This document shows, piece after piece, positions 1-9,321 of a DNA stretch of 64,000 nt. Below the pieces are notes generated by a model. The model was not told the DNA's origin. It saw only the letters and a list, made by a program, of their open reading frames with translations, and made no database searches. Location: NCBI GenBank assembly GCA_021801265.1, contig JAJYYE010000004.1:124001-188000 (forward strand). Reading direction: 5' to 3'. The number at the start of each line of letters is the position of its first letter. Position 1 is the first letter of the stretch. Origin of the DNA: Pseudomonadota bacterium (GTDB lineage: Bacteria; Pseudomonadota; Gammaproteobacteria; Halothiobacillales; Halothiobacillaceae). A program made the position numbers and the translations under genes.

Positions 1-1
1 T

Positions 2-1558
2 GGCCGCGGGTTAGAACCAAAACTGGCCCAAGCCCAAGGGATGGGCGGAATGATGGGCATGGGCGGCATGTCATCCCAAGCCGCCGCCGTTCAACCCGGC
101 CTGTTTCAACGCCCCTTACCCATCCCGCCCCAACTGCAGGGCACAGCGGATGCAGCCGGCGTACAAACCTACGCACTCAAAGCTTCGGGTGGCGGCACAG
201 CCGAACTGGTCGCCGGCCTTAAAACGCCTACCTGGGGCTACAACGGCGCGGTGCTTGGCCCGACATTCCGAATCCCGCAAGGCAAATCCGTTCGCATCCG
301 GATTGCCAATGCACTGGATCAATCAACAACGGTTCATTGGCATGGTGCCCAGATCCCCGGCAATGTGGATGGCGGCCCCCATAACCTGATTGCGCCCAAG
401 CAAAATCGGGACGTGTCTTTCACCCTCAATCAGCCTGCCGCCACCTTGTGGTATCACCCGCACCCCGATGGCCGCACGGGCCCACAGGTATTTGCCGGAC
501 TTGCGGGTTTGGTGCTGATTGATGATGGAATCGATGTGCGGTTAGGCATGCCGCATACCTACGGGGTGGATGACATTCCGCTGGTATTGCAAGATCGTCG
601 CCTGAATAAAGACGGCGTGCTTGATTACATGCCCGTCAATAGCGATATCATGGGCATGAAGGGTGATCGTTTTCTGGTGAACGGTGCCGAACAACCGTAT
701 GTGACCGTGCCGGGACAGTGGATACGCCTGCGCTTGCTCAATGGCTCCAACGCCCGTATCTACAATTTGGCTTTCGCGGATAAACGGGCCTTTCATGTGG
801 TGGCCAGTGATGCAGGCCTGCTTGAGCAACCCGTGGAAATCCATAGCCTGCTGCTTGCACCCGGTGAGCGCGCCGAAATCCTGCTGGATTTAAGCCATGA
901 TCAGGGGAAAAAACTGGTGCTGCGCAGCGATTCTGCCGACATCATCCCCAGCCTGAGTCAAATGCCGATGGGGCTGGACGGTTTTGATCAAAGCCGCTTT
1001 GATTTACTTGAGTTGCGCGTCGGCGCTCCGGCAGGTCAGGCAGGGAAGCTGCCCAAGCAATTGGTAACCCTGGCCGCGCTCAAATCCGATGCCCCTGCCC
1101 GCCAATTTTTGCTCCAGGATATGAGCATGGGCATGATGCGCGAAATGATGGGCGGTGGCTCACCACCTGCCACGGCGCATACCGGCCCTGGCGGCATGAG
1201 TATGGGTGTGGGCGGCCGAGATACGTTCAGCATCAACGACCAATTCATGAAAATGAACGTCATCAACCAGCGCGTCCGCTTGGGCAGCACCGAGGTCTGG
1301 GAAATTACCAATAAAGGCGGAATGGCACACCCGTTTCATGTTCATGGCACCTCTTTCCAAATCCTCACACGTGATGGGGTTGCCCCACCGGAACACGAGC
1401 GGGGCTGGAAAGATGTGGTGCTCGTTCGAAGTGGGCAAATGGTGCAGATTATTGCCCACTTTAATCAACCCGCTGGCGTCGACCATCCCTTCATGTATCA
1501 CTGCCATATCCTGGAACACGAAGACAACGGCATGATGGGTCAATTTACCGTGATCTGA
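2..1558 (+). CDS. CueO-like multicopper oxidase, 5' end cut by window
   Basis: Multicopper oxidase, expected to oxidise Cu(I) to Cu(II) in the periplasm. The frame is open from base 2. The first ATG (base 41) lacks a signal peptide, so the true start and probable Tat signal lie upstream of the window. Counting from that ATG, the copper ligands HWHG are near residues 99-102 and WYHPHPDG near 137-144; HPFHVHG and YHCHILEH follow in the last 80 residues. A Met-rich insert (MSMGMMREMMGGG and a later GGMSMG) near residue 360 resembles the CueO substrate Cu(I)-binding loop. It heads a + strand copper cluster. Family assignment is firm; the exact name (CueO or other laccase-like oxidase) is inferred. 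Confidence 0.9.
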   Translation, partial: GRGLEPKLAQAQGMGGMMGMGGMSSQAAAVQPGLFQRPLPIPPQLQGTADAAGVQTYALKASGGGTAELVAGLKTPTWGYNGAVLGPTFRIPQGKSVRIRIANALDQSTTVHWHGAQIPGNVDGGPHNLIAPKQNRDVSFTLNQPAATLWYHPHPDGRTGPQVFAGLAGLVLIDDGIDVRLGMPHTYGVDDIPLVLQDRRLNKDGVLDYMPVNSDIMGMKGDRFLVNGAEQPYVTVPGQWIRLRLLNGSNARIYNLAFADKRAFHVVASDAGLLEQPVEIHSLLLAPGERAEILLDLSHDQGKKLVLRSDSADIIPSLSQMPMGLDGFDQSRFDLLELRVGAPAGQAGKLPKQLVTLAALKSDAPARQFLLQDMSMGMMREMMGGGSPPATAHTGPGGMSMGVGGRDTFSINDQFMKMNVINQRVRLGSTEVWEITNKGGMAHPFHVHGTSFQILTRDGVAPPEHERGWKDVVLVRSGQMVQIIAHFNQPAGVDHPFMYHCHILEHEDNGMMGQFTVI

Positions 1559-1682
1559 CCCATCAACACACCCGTTGATGACTGATCAAAATTTGGGCGA
1601 TGGTATGGCCAACGTCTGAATGCTCGACGCAAACACATGAATTTCGTTGCATTTGCATTTATTCATCCTACAATCGGTTTTT

Positions 1683-2084
1683 ATGAAGACACCCCGCTTC
1701 CTGCGTTATCTGATTGTTCTACTCGCGTTCTGGCTCCCGCTGGATAACGCGGTGGCAGGTGCGGTCATTACAGATTGCCCGCTGATGTCTCACGCTTTTG
1801 AGCAAGGAGTTGCGGTTGCAATTAACCCAACTTTAGCACCGCCGTCCACCTCGCTGAGCACTGGGGATGGTGCCATGCCCATGCCGGATCAGAGCAGCCT
1901 ATCTTGCCACCACGATCAGGGTTGCGATCATTGCGGCGTCTGCCTGCTATTGGGTGCTTCGGCGCTACCGAGTCACTATCCCTCACCCGCGGTGACTTCC
2001 TATCCCACGCATTATTCGTCCATCGTTGCTGCACAGGCACCGCTTGGCGTTCATACCCTGCCTTTCCGCCCGCCCATCATCTAA
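1683..2084 (+). CDS. Small secreted Cys/His-rich protein of copper cluster
   Basis: About 133 residues if begun at MKTPRFL, which gives a clean signal peptide (basic N-terminus, hydrophobic core, cut near AVAGA). An upstream in-frame ATG at 1647 would put extra residues before the signal and has no better ribosome site. The mature part has a compact metal-ligand motif, CHHDQGCDHCGVC, and a Pro-rich tail ending FRPPII. Small proteins with a CHHD...CDHC motif are common beside copper oxidases, but their function is not established. It lies between the two multicopper oxidases, so a periplasmic copper-binding role is inferred from context only. Confidence 0.6.
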   Translation: MKTPRFLRYLIVLLAFWLPLDNAVAGAVITDCPLMSHAFEQGVAVAINPTLAPPSTSLSTGDGAMPMPDQSSLSCHHDQGCDHCGVCLLLGASALPSHYPSPAVTSYPTHYSSIVAAQAPLGVHTLPFRPPII

Positions 2085-2302
2085 AAAACCGCTGGGGCGT
2101 GGTGCATTTGCCCTGAGTCCGCTGGATTCGGTGCAGTCGTATCGGCCATGAAGGCGATGGGGTGGTTGTGTGTCGTATTTTTATGCCAAACCACAAAACC
2201 GTGTGAACAACACACGATTCACCCACCCAAACGCCACCCCTCGCCCCGGTAGCCTGCCAGATCGTAATCATTTGTGTTGAACAGGATTTTGAGGATACAG
2301 CG

Positions 2303-4333
2303 ATGAAATCGTTTAAAGATAAGAATACCGCGCTGCCGAGCCAGTCTCGGCGGGTTTTTCTACAAGGCCTGGCCGCCGGTGGGGTGATGACGGCCCTTGG
2401 GCTTAGGCCAAGTACAGCGTTCGCTGCCGCCAATCAACAAGGCGCACCAGAACTTCGAGGCACCACATTTGATTTAGTTATTGATGAGATGCCGGTCAAT
2501 TTCACCGGCCAAACGCGCACAGCCAGGACAATTAACGGTTCGATCCCCGGCCCCACCTTGCGGTGGCGTGAAGGTGAGGTTGTTACCTTGCGCGTTACCA
2601 ATCGCTTGAACGAACCCACGTCATTGCATTGGCACGGCATTATCCTCCCCTTCGAGATGGATGGGGTGCCGGGCCTCTCTTATGCAGGTATTGCTCCCGG
2701 CACGACCTTTGTGTATCGCTTCCGCGTTAATCAGTCTGGCACGTATTGGTATCACAGCCATAGCGGCTTTCAGGAACAAAATGCGGTATATGGTGCGATT
2801 GTGATTGATCCGGCCAAGCCAGATCGCGTGGTCTATGATCGCGATTATGTGGTGATGCTCAGTGATTGGAGCGATTCCAGCCCGGATTTCATTTTCAATC
2901 GGCTCAAAACCGGCGATGGGTATTACAACTATGTCAAACCGGACCTGATTGATTTATATCATCAAGCCCAAAAAGAAGGTGTTGGCACCGCGCTAGAAGA
3001 TCGGCTGATGTGGGATCGGATGCGCATGAGTCCCCGTGACTTACTGGATGTAACAGGCTCGACCTATACCTATTTAATGAACGGCAGCACGCCTGCGGGC
3101 GATTGGACAGCAGGCTTTAAACCCGGGGAAAAAATTCGCCTGCGGTTTATCAATGGCTCATCAATGAGTTATTTCGATGTGCGGATTCCGGGCCTGAAAA
3201 TGACCGTAGTTGCAGCCGATGGACAAGATGTTCACCCAGTCACCATTGATGAATTCCGCTTTGGCGTGGCAGAAACACTCGATGTCATCGTCGAACCCAG
3301 CGCCGATCAAGCCTATTGCCTGTTTGCCCAATCCATGGATCGCTCCGGCTATTCACGCGGCACACTCACCCCACATCCTGATTTACGGGCACCCCTGCCG
3401 CCGATGGATCCGGTACCGACACTCACCATGGCCGATATGGGCATGAACATGAGTGGGATGGATATGAGTGGCGCCACACCCCAATCGACTATGGCAGGCA
3501 TGGACAGGGGCGGCGCCAAACCCCAACCAGCCATGGCAGGCATGGACATGAGCGACACCAAACCCCAACCGGCCATGGCAGGCATGGACATGAGCGACAC
3601 CAAACCCCAACCGGCCATGGCAGGCATGGACATGAGCGACACCAAACCCCAACCGGCCATGGCAGGTATGGACAGGGGCGGCACCAAACCCCAACCGGCC
3701 ATGGCAGGTATGGATATGAACACGGCGCCTATGCCCGGCATGGGCCACCCCAGCCGCAATCCACTGGATTTACCCGGCCTGCATAACCGCCAATTAAAAG
3801 ACGGCATGCTCACCATTGATTGGACACCCCCAACCGAGCGCGGCGTTGGCGTGGATATGAAGGCACAACAGGTTTCCCTACGCCTGGATGATCCAGGTGC
3901 AGGGCTGCGCAACAATGGCCGCAAGGTGCTTACTTATAGCGATTTGCGCAGTATCGACGGCCCAATAAGCGATCGCGAACCCGAACGCGGCATTGAGCTC
4001 CATCTCACCGGCAATATGTACCGGTATATCTGGGGATTCAATGGCGTGAGCTATGCCGATGCCACCCCCATCGAGCTTAATTATGGCGAAACCATCCGCG
4101 TGGTACTGATCAACGACACCATGATGAATCACCCCATTCACCTGCACGGCATGTGGAGCGAGCTTGAAGATGGCCAAGGCAACTATCTGGCGCGCAAACA
4201 TACCTTGAGCGTGGCGCCAGGGCATGCCGTGACTTACCGCGTAACGGCTAATGCCATTGGTCGTTGGGCCTATCACTGCCATCTCTTGTATCACATGACC
4301 GGCGGCATGTTCCGTGAAGTTCGTGTGAGTTAA
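2303..4333 (+). CDS. copA: Copper-resistance multicopper oxidase CopA (PcoA type)
   Basis: Periplasmic copper-resistance oxidase of 676 residues, a usual length for the CopA/PcoA family. The N-terminus has a twin-arginine signal (SRRVFLQGLAAGG). Copper ligands are visible in order: HWHG near 109, WYHSHSGFQEQ near 150, HPIHLHGMW near 611, and YHCHLLYHMTGGMF near 658. Residues about 383-480 hold a Met-rich repeat array (annotated separately) like the MxxMxHxxM copper-binding repeats of Pseudomonas CopA. copB follows after 22 bases, the normal copAB order. The name is shared with the unrelated P-type ATPase copA at 6619-9126. Confidence 0.96.
   Translation: MKSFKDKNTALPSQSRRVFLQGLAAGGVMTALGLRPSTAFAAANQQGAPELRGTTFDLVIDEMPVNFTGQTRTARTINGSIPGPTLRWREGEVVTLRVTNRLNEPTSLHWHGIILPFEMDGVPGLSYAGIAPGTTFVYRFRVNQSGTYWYHSHSGFQEQNAVYGAIVIDPAKPDRVVYDRDYVVMLSDWSDSSPDFIFNRLKTGDGYYNYVKPDLIDLYHQAQKEGVGTALEDRLMWDRMRMSPRDLLDVTGSTYTYLMNGSTPAGDWTAGFKPGEKIRLRFINGSSMSYFDVRIPGLKMTVVAADGQDVHPVTIDEFRFGVAETLDVIVEPSADQAYCLFAQSMDRSGYSRGTLTPHPDLRAPLPPMDPVPTLTMADMGMNMSGMDMSGATPQSTMAGMDRGGAKPQPAMAGMDMSDTKPQPAMAGMDMSDTKPQPAMAGMDMSDTKPQPAMAGMDRGGTKPQPAMAGMDMNTAPMPGMGHPSRNPLDLPGLHNRQLKDGMLTIDWTPPTERGVGVDMKAQQVSLRLDDPGAGLRNNGRKVLTYSDLRSIDGPISDREPERGIELHLTGNMYRYIWGFNGVSYADATPIELNYGETIRVVLINDTMMNHPIHLHGMWSELEDGQGNYLARKHTLSVAPGHAVTYRVTANAIGRWAYHCHLLYHMTGGMFREVRVS
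3449..3742 (+). repeat. 42-bp in-frame Met-rich tandem repeats in copA
   Basis: Six 42-base units (starts 3449, 3491, 3533, 3575, 3617, 3659) plus a seventh, diverging unit at 3701. Each codes 14 residues of the form MAGMDMSDTKPQPA or MAGMDRGGTKPQPA. Three adjacent copies (3533-3658) are identical in protein. The Met spacing suits Cu(I) or Cu(II) binding. Near-identical DNA between units suggests recent slippage expansion, so copy number may differ between strains. Confidence 0.95.
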
Positions 4334-4355
4334 TCAAATGACAGGAGAAAACAAT

Positions 4356-5186
4356 ATGCAAAACAACTTAATAGTGAAAGCAAAAACTGGTGCCATTTTA
4401 CTGGCCTTGGCCGCGCCGATTGCCGCGCTCTCACCCAGCACAGCCTTTGCCGATGCGAATAATTCCGGGACGTATCAAACCCCATCCCTTGCAGAACAAC
4501 GCGCCGCGTTGGCCGCATCTCTAACGCAACCCATGAGCCATGACATGGATAGCCCACTGATTTACAAAGTGATGATTGATCGATTGGAGCGCGATTTTAC
4601 GAACAAAGGGGATTTCACCCAGTTTGAAGGCCAAGCGTATGTCGGCTCCGATATCAATAAACTCTGGATCAAGGGCGAAGGCCAACGTTTAAGCGGGCAA
4701 ACGCAGGAAGCCGATATCGAAGCCTATTACAGTCGAGCCATTGCCCCTTACTGGGATGCCCAGGTCGGCGCACGACATGATTTTTCTGTGGGGAACATCC
4801 CGGGGCGAAACTGGCTTGGGCTGGGTATTCAGGGGCTGGCACCGTACAAATTCAACACCGCTGCCACCGCTTATGTCGGCAATGCCGGACGCACGGCGCT
4901 ACGCCTAACGGGTGAATATGATTTGCTCATTACCCAACGGCTGATTTTCTGGCCCGCCGTTGAGCTTAATTTGTACGGCAAGAATGATCCGGAGCGCGAT
5001 ATCGGCAAAGGCCTGGCCAATTCACGCGTGGTGTTGCGGTTGCGCTATGAAATTCGCCGTGAATTTGCCCCATACGTGGGTATTCAATGGACACGAAAAT
5101 ATGGCCAAACCGCAAGTTATGCGCGGGTTAATAACGAGGCCACAAACGACATGCAGTTAATTACCGGGATCCGGCTCTGGTGGTAA
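4356..5186 (+). CDS. copB: Copper-resistance outer-membrane protein CopB
   Basis: CopB/PcoB family outer-membrane protein that accompanies CopA. The ATG at 4356 is preferred over 4338 because AGGAG lies 8 bases before it and it begins the signal peptide directly (cut after AFA). The core region starting near MDSPLIYKVMIDRLERD runs to the C-terminal ITGIRLWW with alternating beta-strand character, as in the family. The N-terminal Met/His-rich segment seen in many CopB proteins is nearly absent (only SHDMDS), so metal binding may rest mainly on CopA's repeats. Likely co-transcribed with copA. Confidence 0.93.
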   Translation: MQNNLIVKAKTGAILLALAAPIAALSPSTAFADANNSGTYQTPSLAEQRAALAASLTQPMSHDMDSPLIYKVMIDRLERDFTNKGDFTQFEGQAYVGSDINKLWIKGEGQRLSGQTQEADIEAYYSRAIAPYWDAQVGARHDFSVGNIPGRNWLGLGIQGLAPYKFNTAATAYVGNAGRTALRLTGEYDLLITQRLIFWPAVELNLYGKNDPERDIGKGLANSRVVLRLRYEIRREFAPYVGIQWTRKYGQTASYARVNNEATNDMQLITGIRLWW

Positions 5187-5273
5187 ACCGCAGTTAACTC
5201 ACAGAAGATAGTCAGCATTGGCAGCACCGATCCTGATTATCTTCGCACTATGATTCCCAAGGGAGGGTTCATC

Positions 5274-5537
5274 ATGGCTTTTTATGATCATTGGGGTATG
5301 GATGGGGTTTTTGGCGGCTTTGGCCTGATTTTTATGGCGGCCTGCATTGCCATTGTGGTGTTGATTATTTTTGCCATCGTGCGGGCGCTACAGGGTGGCA
5401 ATGGACCGTCTGCGTCCACGCCGCAGGGTTATGCGCAAAACCAAGCCCTGCAGATCCTGCAAGAACGCTACGCCCGGGGCGAAATCGACGAAACGGAATT
5501 TAACGAACGCCGTCGCGTACTGGGTAAATCGGGTTAA
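5274..5537 (+). CDS. Small membrane protein with C-terminal SHOCT domain
   Basis: 87-residue protein with one transmembrane helix (about residues 13-35) and a C-terminal SHOCT domain (ILQERYARGEIDETEFNERR). The ATG at 5274 follows a strong AAGGGAGGG site, so the longer open frame from 5250 is not used. SHOCT proteins of this size are often found next to copper-resistance genes; their role is unknown. A clear terminator follows, so this closes the + strand copper cluster. Confidence 0.8.
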   Translation: MAFYDHWGMDGVFGGFGLIFMAACIAIVVLIIFAIVRALQGGNGPSASTPQGYAQNQALQILQERYARGEIDETEFNERRRVLGKSG

Positions 5538-5567
5538 AACCATCCCTTGACGCACCGTAGTGATAGC

Positions 5568-5594
5568 AACTGGCCCTTGAGGCCAGTTTTTTTT
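5568..5594 (+). terminator. Rho-independent terminator after SHOCT gene
   Basis: Perfect 8-bp stem AACTGGCC / GGCCAGTT around the loop CTTGA, followed by a run of T. It ends + strand transcription of the copper cluster. Confidence 0.9.
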
Positions 5595-5699
5595 GAGGCA
5601 GGGAATCCCCAAACAATCGAACTGAGCCCAGTTTGAGAAAAACGGTGCGCCGCTGTATTCCCGTTGAGGGCATAATACACGGCTCAACTGGGGTCGCGT

Positions 5700-5966
5700 T
5701 CAATTGTTGGCGAACAGGACATCAAGCTTCGGCTTTTGCGCGGCAAAGGTACCCCATATCGCCTCGCCACGGATCACGGTGATGGGCGCAACCCGAACCC
5801 CGTAGCGCGATTTGGCTTCATCGGCGATACCGGGCAGATGCACATCACGCTCATCAAAGGCAATGTGGTGCGCCATGAGGTAATGACGCACAGCCGCGCA
5901 GTCTGGGCATCCCGGACTGGTGTACAGCAAGACCCGATCATCCATGGATTGTGGGGCAGCGTTCAC
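5700..5966 (-). CDS. Glutaredoxin-like thiol protein
   Basis: About 88 residues with a glutaredoxin/NrdH-like fold: LLYTSPGCPDCAAVRHYL carries the CPDC active site, and the cis-Pro loop is VAPITVI. The longest start is a GTG overlapping the stop of the upstream CopZ-like gene (GTGA); an internal ATG seven codons later is possible. Last gene of the - strand operon copper ATPase, DUF302, CopZ-like, glutaredoxin. Glutaredoxins can reduce or accept Cu(I) thiolates, so a role in passing copper or repairing thiols in copper stress is inferred from position. Confidence 0.8.
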   Translation of the reverse strand: MNAAPQSMDDRVLLYTSPGCPDCAAVRHYLMAHHIAFDERDVHLPGIADEAKSRYGVRVAPITVIRGEAIWGTFAAQKPKLDVLFANN

Positions 5967-6169
5967 GTTTGCACCTCCGCGTGATAGCCCTCGCCCGTCA
6001 CCGCCGCCATGAGGGCCTGCAGATCCGCCTCGCCATGGATCACGGCCGCACCCGGCTGCAAGCTGACTTCGGCTTTAATGACACCCGGAACGCCTTCAAG
6101 CGCCTTGGTCACCGCGCGTACACAGTGTGCGCACGTCATGCCGGTAACCTTTAACTTAATCTCGCCCAT
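5963..6169 (-). CDS. CopZ-like copper chaperone (HMA domain)
   Basis: 68-residue single heavy-metal-associated domain with the GMTCAHC motif near residues 10-16. It carries Cu(I) in the cytoplasm and would deliver it to the P-type ATPase two genes upstream in the same operon. It begins at an ATG with a GAGGGG site and ends in a 4-base overlap with the glutaredoxin-like gene, which suggests coupled translation. Confidence 0.9.
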   Translation of the reverse strand: MGEIKLKVTGMTCAHCVRAVTKALEGVPGVIKAEVSLQPGAAVIHGEADLQALMAAVTGEGYHAEVQT

Positions 6170-6211
6170 CGTTGATTCCCCTCAATTTTCAGGTTGCCAT
6201 AAGCAGTTCCA

Positions 6212-6607
6212 TTAACCGCACACTGCCTCAGCCACACGCATGAGTTTTTCACGTACCTCATGACCGAGCTTATCCACCTCGGGGTGACTGACCATCCCCA
6301 ACACGGCAACGGGATCCATAAACACGACGCTCACACTGTGATCAGGCTCAACGCGCACAACCACGTTACAGGGCAGCAAGGCGCCAATATCGGGTTCGGC
6401 TTCCAACGCCTGATGGGCAAAATGGGGGTTACACGCCCCAAGAATGATATAGGGACTGCGCTCAATACCCAGTTTCGATTTCAGTGTAGCGGCCACATCA
6501 ATCGTGGTCAGTACACCGAAGCCTTCCGCTTTGAGCGCCTCAATCACGGCAGGCACCGTGGTTTCAAAATCGTTGGGGCTGGTGACGGTAAATACGTAGG
6601 AACTCAT
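6212..6607 (-). CDS. DUF302 family protein
   Basis: 131-residue DUF302 protein: the EALKAEGFGVLTTIDVAATLKSKLG region and the later PYIILGACNPHFAHQAL segment are family-typical. There is no signal peptide, so it is probably cytoplasmic. The single Cys in GACNP and another in LLPCNVVV are placed where they could bind a metal. It lies between the copper ATPase and the CopZ-like gene. DUF302 genes recur in metal and redox operons but their biochemical role is unsettled; the copper link here is inferred from the operon. Confidence 0.85.
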   Translation of the reverse strand: MSSYVFTVTSPNDFETTVPAVIEALKAEGFGVLTTIDVAATLKSKLGIERSPYIILGACNPHFAHQALEAEPDIGALLPCNVVVRVEPDHSVSVVFMDPVAVLGMVSHPEVDKLGHEVREKLMRVAEAVCG

Positions 6608-6618
6608 GGGAATAACCT

Positions 6619-9126
6619 CTAGATTTCAGGAAGGGACGGATCATGGCTACGATTCATGGCCGGCTCGCCGGGCAGGCCAGGCTGGAACGCTTTGAGCCAT
6701 TTAAGGCGCAGGCTGTTGCTCAGAACAAACACGGACGACAGCCCCATCGCAACACCGGCTACCATCGGATTCAGATGGACACCGACAGGGACTGCAATAC
6801 CAGCGGCGACAGGGATCAAGAGGATATTGTAGAAAAAGGCCCAGAACAGATTGCCGCGAATATTAGCGAGCGTATGCCGCGCCACTGTTAAAGCCGTAAC
6901 CACCCCGCTCAGTTGCCCGCGTGTGAGTGTGACATCCGCGGCTTCAATGGCGATATCCGTACCCGAAGCGAGGGCTATGCCAACATCGGCCTGGGCCAAT
7001 GCGGGCGCATCGTTAATGCCGTCGCCAACGAAAGCAACGCGCCGACCCTTGGCCTGAAGTTCGGTAACAACCCGTGCCTTATCCTGCGGGCGTATTTCGG
7101 CATGGACCTCATCGATGCCCAGTTCTGCAGCCACGGTCTGCGCCGTCCGCCGAGCATCACCTGTGACCAGGGCTATATTCAGCCCCCGCAGACGCAAAGC
7201 CTTCACCACACTCCGTGCTTCAGGCTTGATGCGATCGGCAATGGCCAGCCAGCCGAGGAATGCACCATCTGCCGCCACAAACACCACCGTGCGCCCGGCA
7301 TCTTCAAGCCGGGTGGTTTCGCTGAGGTATTCGCCCATTGTGATGCCAGCGCGCTCAAGAAAGTGACGCGCGCCGACGCGTATCTGGCGTCCGTCGATCT
7401 GTCCCTCAATGCCGTCACCGACAATGGCGTGGAAATCCTCGACCGCAGGCAACACCATACTGCGCTGCTCAGCCGCAGCAACAATGGCTCGCCCCAACGG
7501 GTGTTCGGAAGCCCCCTCCAGCGCCGCAGCCAAACGGAGCGCTTCATCAGGCGTGGGGCCACCCAGATCCGATAATGTGGGTCGACCTTCGGTCAGCGTT
7601 CCCGTCTTGTCGAACAGCACCGTATCGATATGCGACAGGGTTTCCAGCGCCTCACCCTTGCGAAACAGCACACCCAGCTCCGCCGCGCGCCCCGTGCCCA
7701 CCATAATGGCCGCAGGTGTGGCCAACCCCATGGCACAGGGACAGGCGACAACCAGCACCGCAACCGCAGCCACCAGCGCCACACTCACATTGCCGGTCAG
7801 CACCATCCACACGATGAACGTCACCAGCGCAATCGCCAGCACAATGGGCGTAAACACGCGAACGACCCGGTCAGCCAAGCCCTGGATTGGCAGTTTGCCC
7901 GTTTGGGCGCTTTCCACCAACTTGATGATCTGGGCCAGCACGGTATCACGCCCCACTGAGGTCGCTTCGATAACCAACCGCCCGTCCTGGTCTACCGTAC
8001 CGCCAACCACCTCGTCGCCCAGCCCTTTGGCCACGGGCAACGGCTCGCCGGTCAACATCGATTGATCAATATGCGCGCGCCCTTCGATGACACGCCCATC
8101 CGTCGGGATCCGCTCGCCAGGACGCACCACGAAGCGATCACCCGTGTGTAACTGCGCCAAAGGCACATCCTGCTCGGCGCCCGCTTCGTCCAGGATATGC
8201 GCCGTTTTAGTCTGTAAATCAATGAGTTTTCGAATAGCCGCCGAGGTACGCCCCTTCGCTATCGCCTCAAGATATTTGCCCGCCAATACGGCCGCAATGA
8301 CAACCGCCGCCGAATCGAAATAAACATGCCGTGCCTCAGGTGGGAACACAACCGGCAGGATCAGCACCAGCACGCTATAGGCATACGCTGCGCCGGTACC
8401 TGTCGCCACCAGCGAGTTCATATCCGGCGATAGATGGCGATAAGCAATCCAACCGGGTTTGAAAAAACGTCGTCCAGGCCCGAACAGCACAACCGAGGCC
8501 AACACGAGTTGTACCCAATCCCAAAATCCAGAGAATGGGCTGATTGCGCTCAGCATCTGATCCCAGGCGGGGATGAGCATCGCGCCCATGGACAACAGGA
8601 TGATAATCAAGGAGAAACCTGCTGCCAGAATCACATCGTGGCCCAGGGCACGTACATTCTCGCGGTGGCGATCATCCTTCCTGTCGACAGCCTCTATGGG
8701 GCTGGCGCCATAGCCTGCGTCTATTACCGCTGCGACCAGCTCATCCAGGTTCACCATGGCGGGGATATAGCGCAGATGGGCGCGCTCGGTAGCTAAATTC
8801 ACACCCGCTTCCAACACGCCAGGCTGATGGCGCAATGCCCGCTCAACCCGCCCCACGCAAGAGGCGCACGTCATCCCTTCAATGGCGAGATCGGCCTCAG
8901 CGATGACCGGCGTATAACCTGCCTCGCGAACGACCTCGACAATTTGTTCAACGCTCACCTGTTGAGGATCAAATTGAATCTTGGCTTGCTCGGTGGCCAG
9001 ATTCACACCGGCAGAGATAACACCCGTGTGGCTGGCAAGGGCGCGCTCCACCCGCGCACTGCACGAGGCACAGGTCATGCCATCGATACCGATATCCAGC
9101 TCATTGAATTTGGTTGAGTCACCCAT
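6619..9126 (-). CDS. copA: Cu(I)-exporting P1B-type ATPase CopA
   Basis: Inner-membrane copper-exporting ATPase of 835 residues. Two N-terminal HMA domains each carry GMTCASC. The membrane [10 protein letters not shown] motif gives Cu(I) specificity; DKTGTLTEG is the phosphorylation site, SEHPLGRAI the HP motif, and [18 protein letters not shown] the hinge. The ATG at 9126 follows AAGGATATTG, so an in-frame TTG just upstream is not the start. It is the first gene of a leftward operon with DUF302, CopZ-like and glutaredoxin-like genes. No clear CueR-type operator was found in 9127-9321. Confidence 0.97.
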   Translation of the reverse strand: MGDSTKFNELDIGIDGMTCASCSARVERALASHTGVISAGVNLATEQAKIQFDPQQVSVEQIVEVVREAGYTPVIAEADLAIEGMTCASCVGRVERALRHQPGVLEAGVNLATERAHLRYIPAMVNLDELVAAVIDAGYGASPIEAVDRKDDRHRENVRALGHDVILAAGFSLIIILLSMGAMLIPAWDQMLSAISPFSGFWDWVQLVLASVVLFGPGRRFFKPGWIAYRHLSPDMNSLVATGTGAAYAYSVLVLILPVVFPPEARHVYFDSAAVVIAAVLAGKYLEAIAKGRTSAAIRKLIDLQTKTAHILDEAGAEQDVPLAQLHTGDRFVVRPGERIPTDGRVIEGRAHIDQSMLTGEPLPVAKGLGDEVVGGTVDQDGRLVIEATSVGRDTVLAQIIKLVESAQTGKLPIQGLADRVVRVFTPIVLAIALVTFIVWMVLTGNVSVALVAAVAVLVVACPCAMGLATPAAIMVGTGRAAELGVLFRKGEALETLSHIDTVLFDKTGTLTEGRPTLSDLGGPTPDEALRLAAALEGASEHPLGRAIVAAAEQRSMVLPAVEDFHAIVGDGIEGQIDGRQIRVGARHFLERAGITMGEYLSETTRLEDAGRTVVFVAADGAFLGWLAIADRIKPEARSVVKALRLRGLNIALVTGDARRTAQTVAAELGIDEVHAEIRPQDKARVVTELQAKGRRVAFVGDGINDAPALAQADVGIALASGTDIAIEAADVTLTRGQLSGVVTALTVARHTLANIRGNLFWAFFYNILLIPVAAGIAVPVGVHLNPMVAGVAMGLSSVFVLSNSLRLKWLKAFQPGLPGEPAMNRSHDPSLPEI

Positions 9127-9321
9127 CAATATCCTTCCTCACCACCATGTGCCCGTCTGACGATGCCCTCCCTATCATAGCACCCCTATCATGTCAGTCG
9201 GATTAACGCACCCAAACCCATCCAACGCCACTATTCAATAAATTATTCTGCTTTGCCCCCAAGGCGTGCTTCAGTATCCTCGGAAAGACTGAAGCACACA
9301 TCCAAGGCGTCGCCGAATACC

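Noticed and set aside
3349-3924. Long open frames on the - strand opposite the copA Met repeats (191 and 121 residues)
   Set aside because: They mirror the 42-bp repeat on the opposite strand, have no ribosome site, and copA on the + strand is certain.
6913-8065. Two + strand frames of about 220 residues inside the copper ATPase gene
   Set aside because: Opposite-strand shadows of a gene whose motifs are all intact.
9127-9321. CueR-type operator before the copper ATPase
   Set aside because: No ACCTTCC...GGAAGGT-like dyad with a 19-base promoter spacer could be read.
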